64,000 nucleotides of DNA from Camelimonas lactis (GCF_004342915.1 NZ_SLWL01000002.1:186001-250000); one strand, 5' to 3'; positions 44,094-55,454 are shown, numbered from the stretch's first letter. The notes: a model not told the origin generated them from the letters alone. Numbers and translations are program-made.

Positions 44094-45383
44094 ATGACCG
44101 CAAAAACGGCTGCACTAAGCGTCGATGGAAACTCGGTGGACCTGAAGATCAAACAGGGCACCATCGGGCCAAGCGTCGTTGATATCGCGCCCTTGTACAA
44201 AGACACCGGGATGTTCACCTTCGATCCCGGTTTCACCTCGACCGCTTCGTGCGAGTCGCAGATCACCTACATTGACGGCGACGAAGGCATCCTGCTGTAT
44301 CGCGGCTATCCGATCGAGCAGCTGGCCGAGCACGGCGACTTCCTCGAAACCTGCTATCTGCTGCTGGAAGGCGAGCTGCCGACCGCCCAGCAGAAGTCGG
44401 ACTTCGACTATCGCGTCACCCGTCACACCATGGTGCATGAGCAGCTGCTGCGCTTCTTCCATGGCTTCCGCCGCGACGCGCACCCCATGTCGATCATGGT
44501 GGCCTCGGTTGGCGCCCTGTCGGCGTTCTACCACGACTCCACCGACATCAATGATCCCAAGCAGCGCATGATCGCCTCCATGCGCATGATCGCCAAGGTG
44601 CCGACCCTCGCGGCCCTCGCCTACAAATATCATGTTGGCCAGCCGTTCGTTTATCCGCAGAACGATCTCGACTACACGTCGAACTTCCTGCAGATGTGCT
44701 TCGCGGTGCCGTGCGAGGAATACAAGGTCAACCCGGTGCTGTCGCGCGCCCTTGACCGCATCTTCATCCTGCACGCCGATCACGAGCAGAACGCCTCGAC
44801 CTCGACCGTGCGCCTCGCCGGCTCATCGGGCGCCAACCCGTTCGCCTGCATCGCCGCCGGCATCGCCTGCCTGTGGGGACCCGCCCACGGCGGCGCCAAC
44901 GAAGCCGCCCTCAAGATGCTTGAAGAAATTGGCACCGTTGACCGTATTCCGGAGTTCATCGCCCGCGCCAAGGACAAGAACGATCCGTTCCGTCTGATGG
45001 GCTTTGGCCACCGGGTCTACAAGAACTACGACCCGCGCGCCAAGATCATGCAGAAGACCACCCATGAGGTGCTCAACGAGCTCGGCATCAAGGACGATCC
45101 GCTGCTCGAGGTGGCCATGGAGCTGGAGCGCATCGCCCTTTCCGATGAATACTTCATCGAGAAGAAGCTGTATCCGAACATCGACTTCTATTCGGGCATC
45201 ACCCTGAAGGCCATGGGCTTCCCCACCGCCATGTTCACGGTGCTATTCGCCCTCGCCCGCACCACGGGCTGGATCGCCCAGTGGAAGGAAATGATTGAGG
45301 ATCCGGCGCAGAAGATCGGCCGTCCGCGTCAGCTCTACACCGGCGCGCCGCGTCGCGATTACGTCAACATCAACCAGCGCTGA
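44094..45383 (+). CDS. gltA: Citrate synthase (type II)
   Basis: A 429-residue enzyme joining acetyl-CoA and oxaloacetate to citrate (entry of the TCA cycle). Landmarks: [34 protein letters not shown], the active-site histidines in [14 protein letters not shown] and [14 protein letters not shown], and D of the DFYSG segment. Start at ATG 44094 with AAGGGTG upstream; the in-frame extension above is non-coding. A strong terminator follows. Confidence 0.97.
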   Translation: MTAKTAALSVDGNSVDLKIKQGTIGPSVVDIAPLYKDTGMFTFDPGFTSTASCESQITYIDGDEGILLYRGYPIEQLAEHGDFLETCYLLLEGELPTAQQKSDFDYRVTRHTMVHEQLLRFFHGFRRDAHPMSIMVASVGALSAFYHDSTDINDPKQRMIASMRMIAKVPTLAALAYKYHVGQPFVYPQNDLDYTSNFLQMCFAVPCEEYKVNPVLSRALDRIFILHADHEQNASTSTVRLAGSSGANPFACIAAGIACLWGPAHGGANEAALKMLEEIGTVDRIPEFIARAKDKNDPFRLMGFGHRVYKNYDPRAKIMQKTTHEVLNELGIKDDPLLEVAMELERIALSDEYFIEKKLYPNIDFYSGITLKAMGFPTAMFTVLFALARTTGWIAQWKEMIEDPAQKIGRPRQLYTGAPRRDYVNINQR

Positions 45384-45409
45384 TTTTTCCCGCGCTGGAA
45401 ACAGAAAAT

Positions 45410-45435
45410 CCCGGCCATGGCGCCGGGGTTTTTTT
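45410..45435 (+). terminator. Rho-independent terminator after gltA
   Basis: CCCGGC (45410-45415) pairs with GCCGGG (45422-45427), small loop, followed by G and seven T. It lies 27 bp after the stop. Confidence 0.85.
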
Positions 45436-45669
45436 CTGGAAACGCGGATGACGCGAGGACCTAATGGCCAGGGCGGGATGCGGCCCGGGTTGGGGCGGCG
45501 CGAAATATAAAACGTGGGAGCATCGCATCCGGCGACGCATTCACCCGGGGGGGTGCCGGACGCAAGACCGGTCGCATCGTTGATGGACCCAATGCAACGC
45601 CTTCATCTGCAACGCCTTCATCGGGTATGCCGAACTCATGGCGGTCCGGCATGCCCGTTGCCTGTCGCC

Positions 45670-46842
45670 TCAGCCTCTCCCCCGCATCGCCACGTCTAGG
45701 ACGATGCCCGCCGCCCGTTCCGACGGCGTCTCGCCCCCTGTTGTCATGCGGGCCTCAACCTCGGCCAGGGCCGCGATCTGGGCGCGGCGCACGGGCGTGT
45801 CTGACAGCAGCGGCGTCAGCGCGGCGGACAGGTTATCGATCGTGCAATCCTGCTGGATGAATTCGGGAATGGCGTTCTCACCAAGAATAAGGTTGGCGAG
45901 CACCGCCGACTGCGCGGTGATGAGCCGGCGAAGTATGGCGCTTTCGATGTCCGAAACCCGGTAAGCCACAACCATGGGCACGCCGGCCAGCGCCAGCTCC
46001 AGGGTCACGGTGCCGGAGGCCGCGAGGGCCGCGTCGGCCTGCTGAAAGGCGTGAAACTTCGCCGCCTCGCCAACCACAATTTGCGGCGGCGTTTTCCATC
46101 GGGCGACGCCCGCGCGTATTTCATTCTCCAGATGACTGACCGCCGGCAGCGTCAGATCGAAATGCAGCCCGCGATCGTGCAACTGGCCGAGGGTTTCGCC
46201 AAACACGTTCAGCAACCGCGAGATTTCGCTGCGCCGGCTGCCCGGCAGAACCAGCAATCGCGGCGGACTGGCCAGGGGATGATCCAGCTGCCGGTCGCCC
46301 CGAAGCAGGGGCAGTTTCTCGATCAGCCGGTGGCCGACATAGGTGCAGGCGGGGCCGCCCAGGCGCCGGTGCGCCTCGGGCTCGAACGGCAACAGCGCCA
46401 GCAGATGGTCGACATAGGCCGCCATTTTGCGGGCCCGGCCGGGGCGCCAGGCCCAGACGCTGGGGCTGACATAATCGACGATTGGCAACTCCGGCAAACG
46501 TTTGCGGACCCGTTTCGCCACCGCGTGGGTGAAATCCGGGCTGTCGATGATGACCAGCACGTCTGGCCGGGCGGCGACAATGGCGTTAACGGTCTGGTAG
46601 ACCCGCCGGATCAGCGTTGGCAAACGCATGACCGGGGCGATGAACCCCATGACGGCGATGTCGGACAGGGGAAACAGACTTTGCAAGCCTTCCCGGGCGA
46701 GCCGCTCCCCGCCAACGCCGCCGAATGCGACGCCAGAGCCAAGCCGCAGTCTCAGCGCGGCGGCCAGCCCGGCCCCGAGCTGGTCGCCGGATTCCTCGCC
46801 ACACACCATCCACACTTTCAGGGGGGTCGCTGAATTCACCAT
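45670..46842 (-). CDS. lpxB: Lipid-A-disaccharide synthase
   Basis: A 390-residue GT19 glycosyltransferase that joins UDP-diacylglucosamine and lipid X in lipid A synthesis at the inner membrane. Motifs: MVCGEESGDQLGAGL, VMGFIAPVMRLPTLIRR, DSPDFTHAVAKRVRK, YVSPSVWAWRPGR, VGHRLIEKLP, LPGSRRSEISRL, AASGTVTLELALAGVPMVVAYR. ATG 46842 chosen for its GGGAGGA site 3 nt upstream. Last gene of the minus-strand cluster. Confidence 0.96.
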   Translation of the reverse strand: MVNSATPLKVWMVCGEESGDQLGAGLAAALRLRLGSGVAFGGVGGERLAREGLQSLFPLSDIAVMGFIAPVMRLPTLIRRVYQTVNAIVAARPDVLVIIDSPDFTHAVAKRVRKRLPELPIVDYVSPSVWAWRPGRARKMAAYVDHLLALLPFEPEAHRRLGGPACTYVGHRLIEKLPLLRGDRQLDHPLASPPRLLVLPGSRRSEISRLLNVFGETLGQLHDRGLHFDLTLPAVSHLENEIRAGVARWKTPPQIVVGEAAKFHAFQQADAALAASGTVTLELALAGVPMVVAYRVSDIESAILRRLITAQSAVLANLILGENAIPEFIQQDCTIDNLSAALTPLLSDTPVRRAQIAALAEVEARMTTGGETPSERAAGIVLDVAMRGRG

Positions 46843-46993
46843 GTCCTCCCGGAGACGCCGGCTCACCTGCCGGCTGCGTGTTCAGCCATGCGCGCCATTC
46901 CGGCGCCGCGGCGTCAGAGCGTGTATCTGTCAACGAACAGGCGGCGCCAATCCTGGCTGGAGGCGCGCAGCGCGCGGACGGGCCGACGCCGCG

Positions 46994-47827
46994 TCAGCCG
47001 GCCGGAGAAACACCGACCAGAAACATGCGCCGCCGGTTGGCCTCGGCAACCGTCGCCGCATGGTCGATGATCATCGTCTGCCCGGCGCCCACGGCGATGC
47101 CCGCAAATCCCGCCGCAGCCGCGCAACGCACCGTGCGCGGGCCAATTACCGGCATGTCAATGCGCAAATCCTGGCCCGTCTTGGCGGTTTTCACCAGCAC
47201 CGGCGCCTGGTCGGAACGCGGCAGGCGGCCGCTGCCCCACAATTTTCGCACGCGCGCAATCATGGCGTCTGTGCCTTCCGGCCCCTCCACGGCGCAAACC
47301 CGCGTTCCGGCTACGACGACAGCCTGTCCGACGTCATACGGCGCCAGACTGCCAAGCAGGGCAAAACCGATATCGACGGCGGCGGCGGCGGTCGGGGAAA
47401 CCTCGCCCAGCACGCCCGCCGGGGCCAGCAATCCGGGCGCGAGCGCATGAACACCCGCTACGGTAAAGCCCTGATCTTCCAGAAGGTTGACCACACCACG
47501 CAGTAGCCCGTCATCGCCAGCGGCGGCGAGGCGTGAAATCAGCTCGCGATTGCGGAATGCGGAATAGGCCCCCAGAAGCGCCAGCGGCCCGGGGCGATGA
47601 ACATAGCCAGCCAGGCAAATCGCGCCTGGCCGCCAGGCGTGCAGCACGTCAAGAATACCCCGGGCGTCAAGCAGATCGCGTACGGCGCCCGCCGCGCGGC
47701 GCGTGTCGCGGTCGGCAAAGCCACGCAGGGCCAGGATTTCAACCGGACGGCCCTGCTGGCGCAGCGTATGCGCCAGCGCCAGCGGCAGCGCCCCGCCGCC
47801 GGCCAGAATGGCGACCGGCGCCTCCAC
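46994..47827 (-). CDS. lpxI: UDP-2,3-diacylglucosamine diphosphatase LpxI
   Basis: A 277-residue enzyme that makes lipid X by hydrolysis of UDP-diacylglucosamine; alphaproteobacteria use LpxI instead of LpxH. Seen: VAILAGGGALPLALA, GYVHRP, RGVVNLLEDQGFTVAGVHALAPGLLA, VDIGFALLGSLAPYDVGQAVVV, EGPEGTDAMI, VKTAKTGQDLRIDMPVIGP. Probable start is GTG 47827 (or TTG 47830), both directly against the lpxA stop. Lies between lpxA and lpxB, consistent with the pathway. Confidence 0.93.
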   Translation of the reverse strand: MEAPVAILAGGGALPLALAHTLRQQGRPVEILALRGFADRDTRRAAGAVRDLLDARGILDVLHAWRPGAICLAGYVHRPGPLALLGAYSAFRNRELISRLAAAGDDGLLRGVVNLLEDQGFTVAGVHALAPGLLAPAGVLGEVSPTAAAAVDIGFALLGSLAPYDVGQAVVVAGTRVCAVEGPEGTDAMIARVRKLWGSGRLPRSDQAPVLVKTAKTGQDLRIDMPVIGPRTVRCAAAAGFAGIAVGAGQTMIIDHAATVAEANRRRMFLVGVSPAG

Positions 47828-47830
47828 CAA

Positions 47831-48631
47831 TCAGCCCTCGGCCTGGCGCGGGGTGCAGATCGCCCGGTCCCCGCCTTCGCGGATAAACGCCAGCACTTCC
47901 GTGACCAGCGGATGTCCGCCCAGTTCGCTTTCCGTATCGGCCACGCGCTCCAGCAGCGTGCCCTCGGCCGCGAACAGCAACCGGTAAGCGCGGCGCAGGG
48001 CGTGAATATCCTCACGCGCAAAACCGCGCCGCTTCAACCCGACAAGGTTCAACCCGGCAAGATGGGCGCGATTGCCAATCACCATGCCATAGGGAATGAG
48101 ATCATTCTCAAGTCCCGACATGCCGCCCACGAACGCATGCGCCCCGACGCGGGTGAACTGGATGACCGCCGCGCCGCCGCCCAGAATGACATGATCCCCC
48201 ACCGTGACATGGCCCGCCAGCATCACGTTGTTGGACATGATCACGTTGCTGCCGACATGACAGTCGTGGCCGATGTGGGAATTCGCCAGCAGGGCGCAAC
48301 GGTCGCCGACAACCGTCGCCATCCCCCCACCCGCCGTGCCGGGGTTGATGGTCACGCCCTCACGGATCATGCAGTCGGAGCCGATATCCAGCGTCGAGGC
48401 CTCGCCGGCGTATTTGAGATCCTGCGGCGCATGGCCAATCGACGCGAACGGGTAGATTCTGGTGCGGGCGCCGATGGTGGTGCGGCCCGCGACGGCGACA
48501 TGGCTGACCAGCTCAACGCCATCGCCAAGCGTCACATCAGGACCAACGGTGCAAAACGGGCCAATGCTGACGCCGTGGCCAAGCCGCGCAGCCGGGTCAA
48601 CGACAGCGAGCTGATGAATGCGGGCGTCCAT
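47831..48631 (-). CDS. lpxA: UDP-N-acetylglucosamine O-acyltransferase
   Basis: A 266-residue left-handed beta-helix acyltransferase, first step of lipid A synthesis. The hexapeptide repeats (VDPAARLGHGVSIGPFCTVG; IGSDCMIREGVTINPGT; HDCHVGSNVIMSNN) and the catalytic histidine region (LANSHIGHDCHVG) are clear, as is the C-terminal helical part (YRLLFAAEGTLLERV). ATG 48631 is used; a GTG at 48637 overlaps the fabZ stop. Confidence 0.96.
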   Translation of the reverse strand: MDARIHQLAVVDPAARLGHGVSIGPFCTVGPDVTLGDGVELVSHVAVAGRTTIGARTRIYPFASIGHAPQDLKYAGEASTLDIGSDCMIREGVTINPGTAGGGMATVVGDRCALLANSHIGHDCHVGSNVIMSNNVMLAGHVTVGDHVILGGGAAVIQFTRVGAHAFVGGMSGLENDLIPYGMVIGNRAHLAGLNLVGLKRRGFAREDIHALRRAYRLLFAAEGTLLERVADTESELGGHPLVTEVLAFIREGGDRAICTPRQAEG

Positions 48632-48633
48632 GG

Positions 48634-49101
48634 TCACTCAAGCACCAGCATGGCGGAAACCTCGGCCTCGGCGACCAGCAGGCCGTTCACCTTGGCCTCA
48701 CCGCGATACCACCACATGTTGCGGCGGTTATTGAGCTTGCGCATGTGAAACTCGACAACGTCCCCCGGCTCCACGGGCTTGCGGAACTTGCACTTGTCGA
48801 TGGTCATGAAAAACACCTGCTTGGGCGCTTTCGACTCCGCCAGCTTGCTGGCGACGCAGATGGCGCCAGCGGTCTGGGCCATGCCTTCAATCAGCAGCAC
48901 GCCAGGGAACAGCGGGCGGGTGGGAAAATGCCCCTGAAACTGCGGCTCGTTGAACGTGACGTTCTTGATGCCGATGCAGGAATTATCGCGATCGATCTCA
49001 ATGATGCGGTCCACGAGCAAAAATGGATACCGATGGGGCAGATAGCTCATGATCTGCACAATATCCGCCGACTCAAGCTTTTGCGGCGCCCCTTCCATCA
49101 A
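48634..49101 (-). CDS. fabZ: 3-hydroxyacyl-ACP dehydratase FabZ
   Basis: A 155-residue hot-dog-fold dehydratase in fatty acid elongation. Landmarks: [13 protein letters not shown], the catalytic His in [20 protein letters not shown] and its Glu, [22 protein letters not shown]. It lies between lpxD and lpxA, the usual arrangement that balances fatty acid and lipid A flux. Confidence 0.97.
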   Translation of the reverse strand: MMEGAPQKLESADIVQIMSYLPHRYPFLLVDRIIEIDRDNSCIGIKNVTFNEPQFQGHFPTRPLFPGVLLIEGMAQTAGAICVASKLAESKAPKQVFFMTIDKCKFRKPVEPGDVVEFHMRKLNNRRNMWWYRGEAKVNGLLVAEAEVSAMLVLE

Positions 49102-49158
49102 AATGCTCCTTGCTGATGCCCGTCAGGACCGTAGACGGCTGCTGACCTTCAGAATTGT

Positions 49159-50199
49159 TCACTTGTTCCTGTCGCGCGACGCAAGCTTTTTCAGCGCCGC
49201 GATTTCCCGGAACCATTCCTTGACTGGACGCGCCGGGGTGCCCCCCCAGATGGAGCCGGGCGGCACATCCGAATTGACATTCGATGTCGCCGCGATCTGT
49301 GAACCCGCTCCAACCCGGACATGGCCGATGACGCCCACCTGGCCGCCGATGACCACATAATCCTCGATGGTGGCGCTCCCCGCTATGCCCACCTGAGAGA
49401 CGATGACGCAATGACGGCCGATCACCACGTTGTGGGCGATCTGAACCAGATTGTCGATCTTCGTGCCCTCGCCGATCATGGTGTCGCGCGTGGCGCCCCG
49501 GTCAACGGTGGTGTTGGCGCCGATCTCCACGTCGTCCTGGATGATCACCCGGCCAATCTGCGGCAGCTTCAGATGGGACGCGCCCATGGCGAAGCCAAAC
49601 CCGTCCTGCCCGACGCGGACGCCAGGGTGAATGATGACCCGGTTGCCGAGCAGCGCGTGCTGGATAACCACGCCCGGCGCGACCGAACAGTCACGGCCAA
49701 TCCGCACGCCCGGCCCGACCACCGACGTTGCCCCGATAACCGAGCCGCGCCCCACCTCAGCGCCGGCGCCGATCACCGCGCCGGGGTCGATGATCGCCCC
49801 CTGCTCGATGCGCGCTTCCGGATGCACAAAGGCGCCGGGGGCCAAGCCCGAAGCGCCGAAGAATGACCCAGGCCGCATGGCCTCGGGGTAAAGCGCCGCC
49901 AGCACGCCAGCGTATGCCCGATGCGGATCCTTGCAGACCAGGGCGACGGACCCTGCCCCAACCCGCGCGGCGTAACGCTCCGCCACCAGCACCACGCCAG
50001 CGCGGGTCGCGCCCAGCTGGGCCACATATCTGGCGTTGTCCATATAGGACAGGTCGTCCGGCCCGGCGCTTTCAAGCGGCGCGACGTCGAGAACCATCCG
50101 CGACGGGTCAATCCCTTCGGGAATCGGGGCGCCAGCCAGCGCGGCGACCTCCTGCAGGGCGATGCCGCGCACGGGCCTGAAGAATACCGGGTCAGTCAT
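49159..50199 (-). CDS. lpxD: UDP-3-O-acylglucosamine N-acyltransferase
   Basis: A 346-residue enzyme adding the second acyl chain in lipid A synthesis. N-terminal uridine-binding domain ([17 protein letters not shown]), then hexapeptide beta-helix ([21 protein letters not shown]...) and the catalytic region [19 protein letters not shown]-terminal helix [11 protein letters not shown]. Start at ATG 50199. It directly follows bamA without an ompH/skp gene. Confidence 0.96.
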   Translation of the reverse strand: MTDPVFFRPVRGIALQEVAALAGAPIPEGIDPSRMVLDVAPLESAGPDDLSYMDNARYVAQLGATRAGVVLVAERYAARVGAGSVALVCKDPHRAYAGVLAALYPEAMRPGSFFGASGLAPGAFVHPEARIEQGAIIDPGAVIGAGAEVGRGSVIGATSVVGPGVRIGRDCSVAPGVVIQHALLGNRVIIHPGVRVGQDGFGFAMGASHLKLPQIGRVIIQDDVEIGANTTVDRGATRDTMIGEGTKIDNLVQIAHNVVIGRHCVIVSQVGIAGSATIEDYVVIGGQVGVIGHVRVGAGSQIAATSNVNSDVPPGSIWGGTPARPVKEWFREIAALKKLASRDRNK

Positions 50200-50300
50200 T
50201 ATCCGGGGCCATACAGTGAAAACGGCGGGACGTCCAGAAGACGACCCGCCGCGAAGCATATCAGACACAGGCGGCCGCACGGCCGCCCGCCAGCGATAGA

Positions 50301-52694
50301 TCAGAAGCTGCCGCCACCGGAGAAGCGGAACGCCTGGGTGCGGTCGCCGGTCGCCTTCGAAATCGCATAAGCGTAGTCGAAGCGGATCGGACCCAGCGGC
50401 GACTGCCACAGGATACTGGCGCCAACCGACGAACGGATCGACTTGGAGTCGTACACGTTCACACACTCCGGCTGAACCGGCAGGCCCGCGGTGCTGCAGC
50501 CCATGGCGCCCCAGCCCTCGATAACGCCGTTGTTGTTCAGATCGAAGTAGCGCTTGCCCTTGTAGCCAAAGAGCGTGCCGGCGTCGGCGAACAGGGCGCC
50601 CTTCAGGCCAATCTCACGCGGAACCAGCGGGATCGGGAACTGCACCTCGACGCTGGCGCCGAAATAGGTGGTGCCGCCAATGCCGTTGGTGGCCGGATCG
50701 CCGTTCAGGTCACGCGGGCCGATGCCGGAGGGCGCGAAGCCGCGCACCAGGGTCGGGCCCATGAAGAACTGGTCGGTCAGGCGCAGGTCCTTGCCGCCGA
50801 TCGGGCTGATATGACCGCCCTGGATCTTCAGGATGCCGACCACATCATCGAACAGCTCGCGGTAGTAGCGGGCCTCACCGGTGGCGCGGATGAACTTGGA
50901 GTCGCCGCCAAGACCAGCCACCTCGGGACGGACCTCGGCAAAGATACCGCTACGCGGATCCTTGATGTTGTCCAGCGTGCTGTACGTCAGCGTGGCGCCA
51001 ACCAGCGAGGTGATCGTGTTGCCGCGCGATTCCTTCACCGCGATCGAGGCTTCCCCGTCGTAAGCGCAGTTCGGATAGTACGACAGGGCCCCAGGCGTGC
51101 CGTCATAGAGATACAGGCCACGGCCTGGATCGTTCGGCGAGAACACCGTGGTGTAGCCTGGCAGCGGCACGCTACAGTCGTTGTAAGGCTTCTTGTAGGT
51201 GTTCGGCACCTTCAGGTTGGTCTGATACAGCGAGTAACGCAGCTGCACCGAGAACTCTTCCGTGATCGGCAGGCCGAAGCGGATGGTGCCGCCCGACGTC
51301 CGCGTCTCGTAGTTACCGTACCGGGTGTTGTCGACATATTTGGTGAAGATGTCGAAACCGGCGGCGAGACGCTGGCCAAGGAAGTACGGCTCGGTGAACG
51401 AGAGCTGCACGCCGTTGGCGCGCTGGCCGAGCTGGCCGGCGAGGCGCACGTACTGGCCGCGTCCCATGAAGTTGGACTCGGAGACAGCCACTTCGCCGAT
51501 GATGCCGTCCTGGGTCGAATAACCGCCCGACACCGAGAACTGACCCGTGGCCTGATCTTCAACGTCGATGTTGAGGATCACGCGGTCAGGCTGGCTGCCC
51601 GGCTCGTTGGTGACGCGCACCTTCTTGAAGTAGCCAAGATTGTTCAGGCGACGCTCGGCGCGATCGACGAGCACCTTGTTGTAGGCGTCGCCCTCTTCCA
51701 GGTCGAGCTCGCGACGAATGACGTAGTCGCGCGTCCGGGCGTTGCCGCGGATGTTAATGCGCTCCACGTAAACCCGCGGGCCTTCCTCGACCACATAGGT
51801 CAGGCCGATGGTGTTGTTCTGGCTGTCGCGCACGCCGGCAGGCCGCACCTGGGCAAAGGGATAGCCCCGACGCATCACGTCGGTGGTCATCGACTCCATG
51901 CCCTTCTCGATGGCGTCAGCGTCATAGACGTCGCCAGGAGAGGTCTTCATGCGGCTGCGCACTTCGTCAGCCGAGACGCCCGGAATGCGCGATTCCACAT
52001 TCACGTCAGCGACGCGATAGGGCTGCCCCTCTTCCACGCCGATGGTGATGATCCAGCCGCCCTTGGCCTCGTCGAACACCGCGTCGCTCTGCACGATGCG
52101 GAAGTCGGCGTAGCCATGCTTCAGGTAGAAGCGACGGATCGCGTCCTCATCCTGGGCAATCTTGTCCGGGTCATACACGTCGGAGGTTTTCAGCCACGAC
52201 AGCAGGTTCATCTCCGTCGTCTGCATCAGGTTGCGCAGACGGGTCGACGAATAGGCGTGATTGCCGACGAAGTTGATTTCCTTCACGCCGGTCTTGTCGC
52301 CTTCCTTGATGGTGAAGACGACGTCGACGCGACCATTGTCGAGCGGCACGACGCGGCTGGAAACAGTGGCGAACCCACGACCGCCGCGCTTGTAGATCTC
52401 ACGCAGCAGCGCCTCGTCGCTCTGGACTGTCGCCGGGCTGTAGGGATCGCGCGCCTTGGTCGACAGTTCGCCCAGGAGCACGTCCTTCTGGATCTTCTTG
52501 TTACCTTCGAAGACCACCCGATTGACGATCTGGCGTTCACTGGCGCGGGAGGCGCTGCGGTGCTGCCCATAGCCCTCCGCTGCCGTCTGGGCCTGGACGC
52601 CGACGACGCCGGTCGCCAGCAGGAGCCCGGTCGCAAGAGCAAGACGGCTCACGCCTGTCATACCCACACTGCGGATCGTTGCAGTCACATTCAT
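50301..52694 (-). CDS. bamA: Outer membrane assembly factor BamA
   Basis: A 797-residue Omp85 protein, the core of the BAM complex in the outer membrane. Signal peptide (about 1-36: [19 protein letters not shown]), five POTRA repeats (e.g. [15 protein letters not shown]-like [59 protein letters not shown]), then a 16-strand barrel with the conserved [19 protein letters not shown] loop and a C-terminal FRFSGGGSF. Slightly long because of loops. Confidence 0.96.
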   Translation of the reverse strand: MNVTATIRSVGMTGVSRLALATGLLLATGVVGVQAQTAAEGYGQHRSASRASERQIVNRVVFEGNKKIQKDVLLGELSTKARDPYSPATVQSDEALLREIYKRGGRGFATVSSRVVPLDNGRVDVVFTIKEGDKTGVKEINFVGNHAYSSTRLRNLMQTTEMNLLSWLKTSDVYDPDKIAQDEDAIRRFYLKHGYADFRIVQSDAVFDEAKGGWIITIGVEEGQPYRVADVNVESRIPGVSADEVRSRMKTSPGDVYDADAIEKGMESMTTDVMRRGYPFAQVRPAGVRDSQNNTIGLTYVVEEGPRVYVERINIRGNARTRDYVIRRELDLEEGDAYNKVLVDRAERRLNNLGYFKKVRVTNEPGSQPDRVILNIDVEDQATGQFSVSGGYSTQDGIIGEVAVSESNFMGRGQYVRLAGQLGQRANGVQLSFTEPYFLGQRLAAGFDIFTKYVDNTRYGNYETRTSGGTIRFGLPITEEFSVQLRYSLYQTNLKVPNTYKKPYNDCSVPLPGYTTVFSPNDPGRGLYLYDGTPGALSYYPNCAYDGEASIAVKESRGNTITSLVGATLTYSTLDNIKDPRSGIFAEVRPEVAGLGGDSKFIRATGEARYYRELFDDVVGILKIQGGHISPIGGKDLRLTDQFFMGPTLVRGFAPSGIGPRDLNGDPATNGIGGTTYFGASVEVQFPIPLVPREIGLKGALFADAGTLFGYKGKRYFDLNNNGVIEGWGAMGCSTAGLPVQPECVNVYDSKSIRSSVGASILWQSPLGPIRFDYAYAISKATGDRTQAFRFSGGGSF

Positions 52695-52845
52695 AAACTG
52701 GCCGCCCTGATTCTTATGGACCCCTTCAAGGGGGCGCTATCCATGCGTTCTACGCTGCCTCTCAAAATGCTTCTAACGGGTTTACGTCCGCATGCAATCG
52801 AAGAGAGGGTTAACAAAAGGTTTTTTCCCAACCGTGGTTACGAAG

Positions 52846-54003
52846 TCACGATGCCCGCAGGCCAAACAAACTGCCCAGATGCATGAGATCGTTCCAGGTC
52901 ACGAACAGCATCAGCATCAGCACAAGGGCAAGGCCAATACGGAAACCATACTCCTGGAGGCGCTCACTCATGGGCCGCCCCCGCACGGCCTCCACTGCAT
53001 AAAACAGCAGGTGCCCTCCGTCGAGCATCGGAATGGGAAAGAGGTTAAGCAGGCCGATCGACACGGACAGGAACGCCGCCAGGTTCAGCAGCGGCGTCAG
53101 CCCCATTTGCGCCACGTGGCCAGACACCTGGGCGATGCGGATCGGCCCTGAAAGCTGATCCACAGATTCTTTGCCAACGATGAGTTTCCCCAGATAGGCG
53201 AAGGTGCGGTCCACCACATACCAGGTTTCCAGCGTCCCCATCCGCAAGGATTCCAGCGGGCCGTAATGGCGCACCTGCGCGTCGGCCGGATTGCGCGACC
53301 CCTGCACGCCCAGCATGCCGATGCGCTGCTTGCCGAACGGCGTGGACAGCTCGCGCACGGCCGGCGTGGCCTCGATCCGGATCACCGCCCCGCCCCGGTC
53401 GACGGTGAAGGCAAGTTTTTCCCCGGCGCTTCCGGAAATGATGCGTTGCATGTCGGCGAAGCTGGCGACCGGCTCGCCGTCGATGGCCCGGACCACGTCG
53501 CCGGCATGGAAACCGGCCTGGGCGGCGGCGCTGTTTTCCTGCACGGCGTCGATGCGCGGGACCAGCTCCATCCGGCCATAGATGAAAATGGTGAGGCTGA
53601 AGATGACGATGGCGAGAATAAAGTTGGCGACCGGCCCGGCGGCGACGATGGCGGCGCGGCGCGGCAGGGTGGCGTAATGAAAGCTGCGCGCCTTCTCCGC
53701 CGGGCTCATGCCGCCAAGCCCGATATGATCCGGCGTGCTGGCCGCGCCCGCGTCGCCTTCGAACTTCACATAGCCGCCCAGCGGAATCGCCGAGACCTTC
53801 CAGCGCGTGCCGTGACGGTCGGTCCAGCCGAACAGCTCGCGGCCAAAACCAATCGAAAAAGCCCTGACGCCGACGCCACACCAGCGGCCGACAATGTAGT
53901 GCCCGTATTCATGCACGAACACGACGATCGACAGAACAAAAATGAAAGGGATGACCGAGCCCAAAAACGACCCGAACAGACCTGTCAGCCCGCTGATATC
54001 CAT
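52846..54003 (-). CDS. rseP: Intramembrane site-2 protease RseP
   Basis: A 385-residue zinc metalloprotease of the inner membrane. HEYGH at 31-35 gives the metal ligands; NLFPIPMLDGGHL supplies the third (LDG motif). A PDZ domain (about 150-235) with GRMELVPRIDAV... and GFHAGDVVRAIDGEPVASF lies between TM helices. ATG 54003 follows GGAAG. In this cluster it sits between dxr and bamA, as in many proteobacteria. Confidence 0.95.
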   Translation of the reverse strand: MDISGLTGLFGSFLGSVIPFIFVLSIVVFVHEYGHYIVGRWCGVGVRAFSIGFGRELFGWTDRHGTRWKVSAIPLGGYVKFEGDAGAASTPDHIGLGGMSPAEKARSFHYATLPRRAAIVAAGPVANFILAIVIFSLTIFIYGRMELVPRIDAVQENSAAAQAGFHAGDVVRAIDGEPVASFADMQRIISGSAGEKLAFTVDRGGAVIRIEATPAVRELSTPFGKQRIGMLGVQGSRNPADAQVRHYGPLESLRMGTLETWYVVDRTFAYLGKLIVGKESVDQLSGPIRIAQVSGHVAQMGLTPLLNLAAFLSVSIGLLNLFPIPMLDGGHLLFYAVEAVRGRPMSERLQEYGFRIGLALVLMLMLFVTWNDLMHLGSLFGLRAS

Positions 54004-54220
54004 CGCGCTTCCACTCTCCGCAAATGTTGACGGCAGCCTGGAGACAAATCCGGTCAAACCGGTTCAGGAAACCAGTCTATCCGCTTGATTTAACCACACT
54101 TCATCCCGACGCCGCGAGGGAACGCCCCGCCGAAAAACCCGTTGACGTCCCTGTGCATATATCAAACTGAATCCTGGCTGCATTCAGGCGCCGGCGCCTG
54201 AAACCGGCGGCGCGCCGCCG

Positions 54221-55438
54221 TCAGCCAGCACGCCCCGCAGCAAGCGCGGCCGTGGCCCGGGCGCGGGCCTCCGCGTCAATTTCCAGGGCGTCGTCAATGC
54301 TCGACGGCGCCGCCACCCCGGCCATGGTTTCGCACACCCTGGCGATGAGCGTCGGGATGGCGCAAAAACCAATGCGCCCGGCAAGAAAGGCGGCGACGGC
54401 CACCTCATTGGCGGCGTTGAGCACAGCGGCGGCGCCGCCGCCGGCCGCCATCGCTTCCTGGGCCAGCCGCAACGCCGGAAAGCGCTCCAGATCCGGCGCG
54501 CCAAACGTCAGGGAGCCGATCCTGGCCAGGTCGAGGCGTGGCGTCGACAGGTCCAGACGCTCCGGCAACCCCAGGCAATGTCCGATGGGAATGCGCATGT
54601 CGGGCGAGGCCATGCCGGCTGTCACCGAGCCATCGGTGAACGTCACCAGCCCATGAATGACCGACTGGGGATGCACCAGCACGTCGAGCCGATCCGGCGG
54701 CAGACCGAACAGGTGCATGGCCTCGATCAGCTCCAGCCCCTTGTTCATCAGCGTGGCGGAATCAATGCTGATCTTCGGACCCATCGCCCAGGTGGGATGG
54801 GCCAGCGCCTGGGCCGGGGTGATTCCGGCCATGGCGTCGGCGGCCCAGTCGCGGAAGGGGCCGCCGGAAGCGGTGAGCGTCATGCGCTCCACCCTGTCGG
54901 CCGGCTCTGCCCCCAGGGCCTGGAAAAGGGCGTTATGCTCGGAATCAACCGGCAACACCGGCACCCCGCGCGCCACTGCGTCGCGCATGAAGGCGGCGCC
55001 GGCGCAGACAAGGCACTCCTTGTTGGCGAGCGCCATCACCCGCCCGGCCTGCATCGCCGCGTGCGTCGGGCGCAGACCCGCCGCGCCGGAAATGGCGCCG
55101 ACGACCACATCGCAGGACAGGGCGACGGCGTCGTTCACCGCCGCCGCGCCGGCTCCGCTGGCAACGCCGGTTCCTTCCAGCGCGGCGCGCAGGGCTGCGC
55201 CCTGCGACGGATCCGCCACCGCGACAAACTCCGGCGCAAGCTGACGGGCCAGACGGGCCACGCCGTCAATGTCCGACCCCGCCACCAGGGCGGCGACGCG
55301 GAAACGGTCCCGGCGCTCATCCAGCACAGCCGCGGTCGAGCGGCCGACCGATCCGGTGGCCCCCAGAACCGTCACGCGGCGTACGCCCGTGGCCGGCTCC
55401 GGCGATTTTGCCGGCGCGGGTTGGAGATGCACGCTCAT
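54221..55438 (-). CDS. dxr: 1-deoxy-D-xylulose 5-phosphate reductoisomerase
   Basis: A 405-residue MEP-pathway enzyme producing MEP for isoprenoids. NADPH motif VTVLGATGSVGRST near the start, LANKECLVCAG, VLPVDSEHNALFQAL, LTASGGPFRDW, HPTWAMGPKISIDSATLMNKGLELIEA. Start at ATG 55438 matches the family; the upstream extension in frame is non-coding. 16 bp from cdsA. Confidence 0.96.
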   Translation of the reverse strand: MSVHLQPAPAKSPEPATGVRRVTVLGATGSVGRSTAAVLDERRDRFRVAALVAGSDIDGVARLARQLAPEFVAVADPSQGAALRAALEGTGVASGAGAAAVNDAVALSCDVVVGAISGAAGLRPTHAAMQAGRVMALANKECLVCAGAAFMRDAVARGVPVLPVDSEHNALFQALGAEPADRVERMTLTASGGPFRDWAADAMAGITPAQALAHPTWAMGPKISIDSATLMNKGLELIEAMHLFGLPPDRLDVLVHPQSVIHGLVTFTDGSVTAGMASPDMRIPIGHCLGLPERLDLSTPRLDLARIGSLTFGAPDLERFPALRLAQEAMAAGGGAAAVLNAANEVAVAAFLAGRIGFCAIPTLIARVCETMAGVAAPSSIDDALEIDAEARARATAALAAGRAG

Positions 55439-55454
55439 CGCTTGCCGTCCATGG

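Noticed and set aside
50811-52886. 691-codon open frame opposite bamA
   Set aside because: Antisense shadow of bamA; composition follows the codon bias of bamA and no family feature appears.
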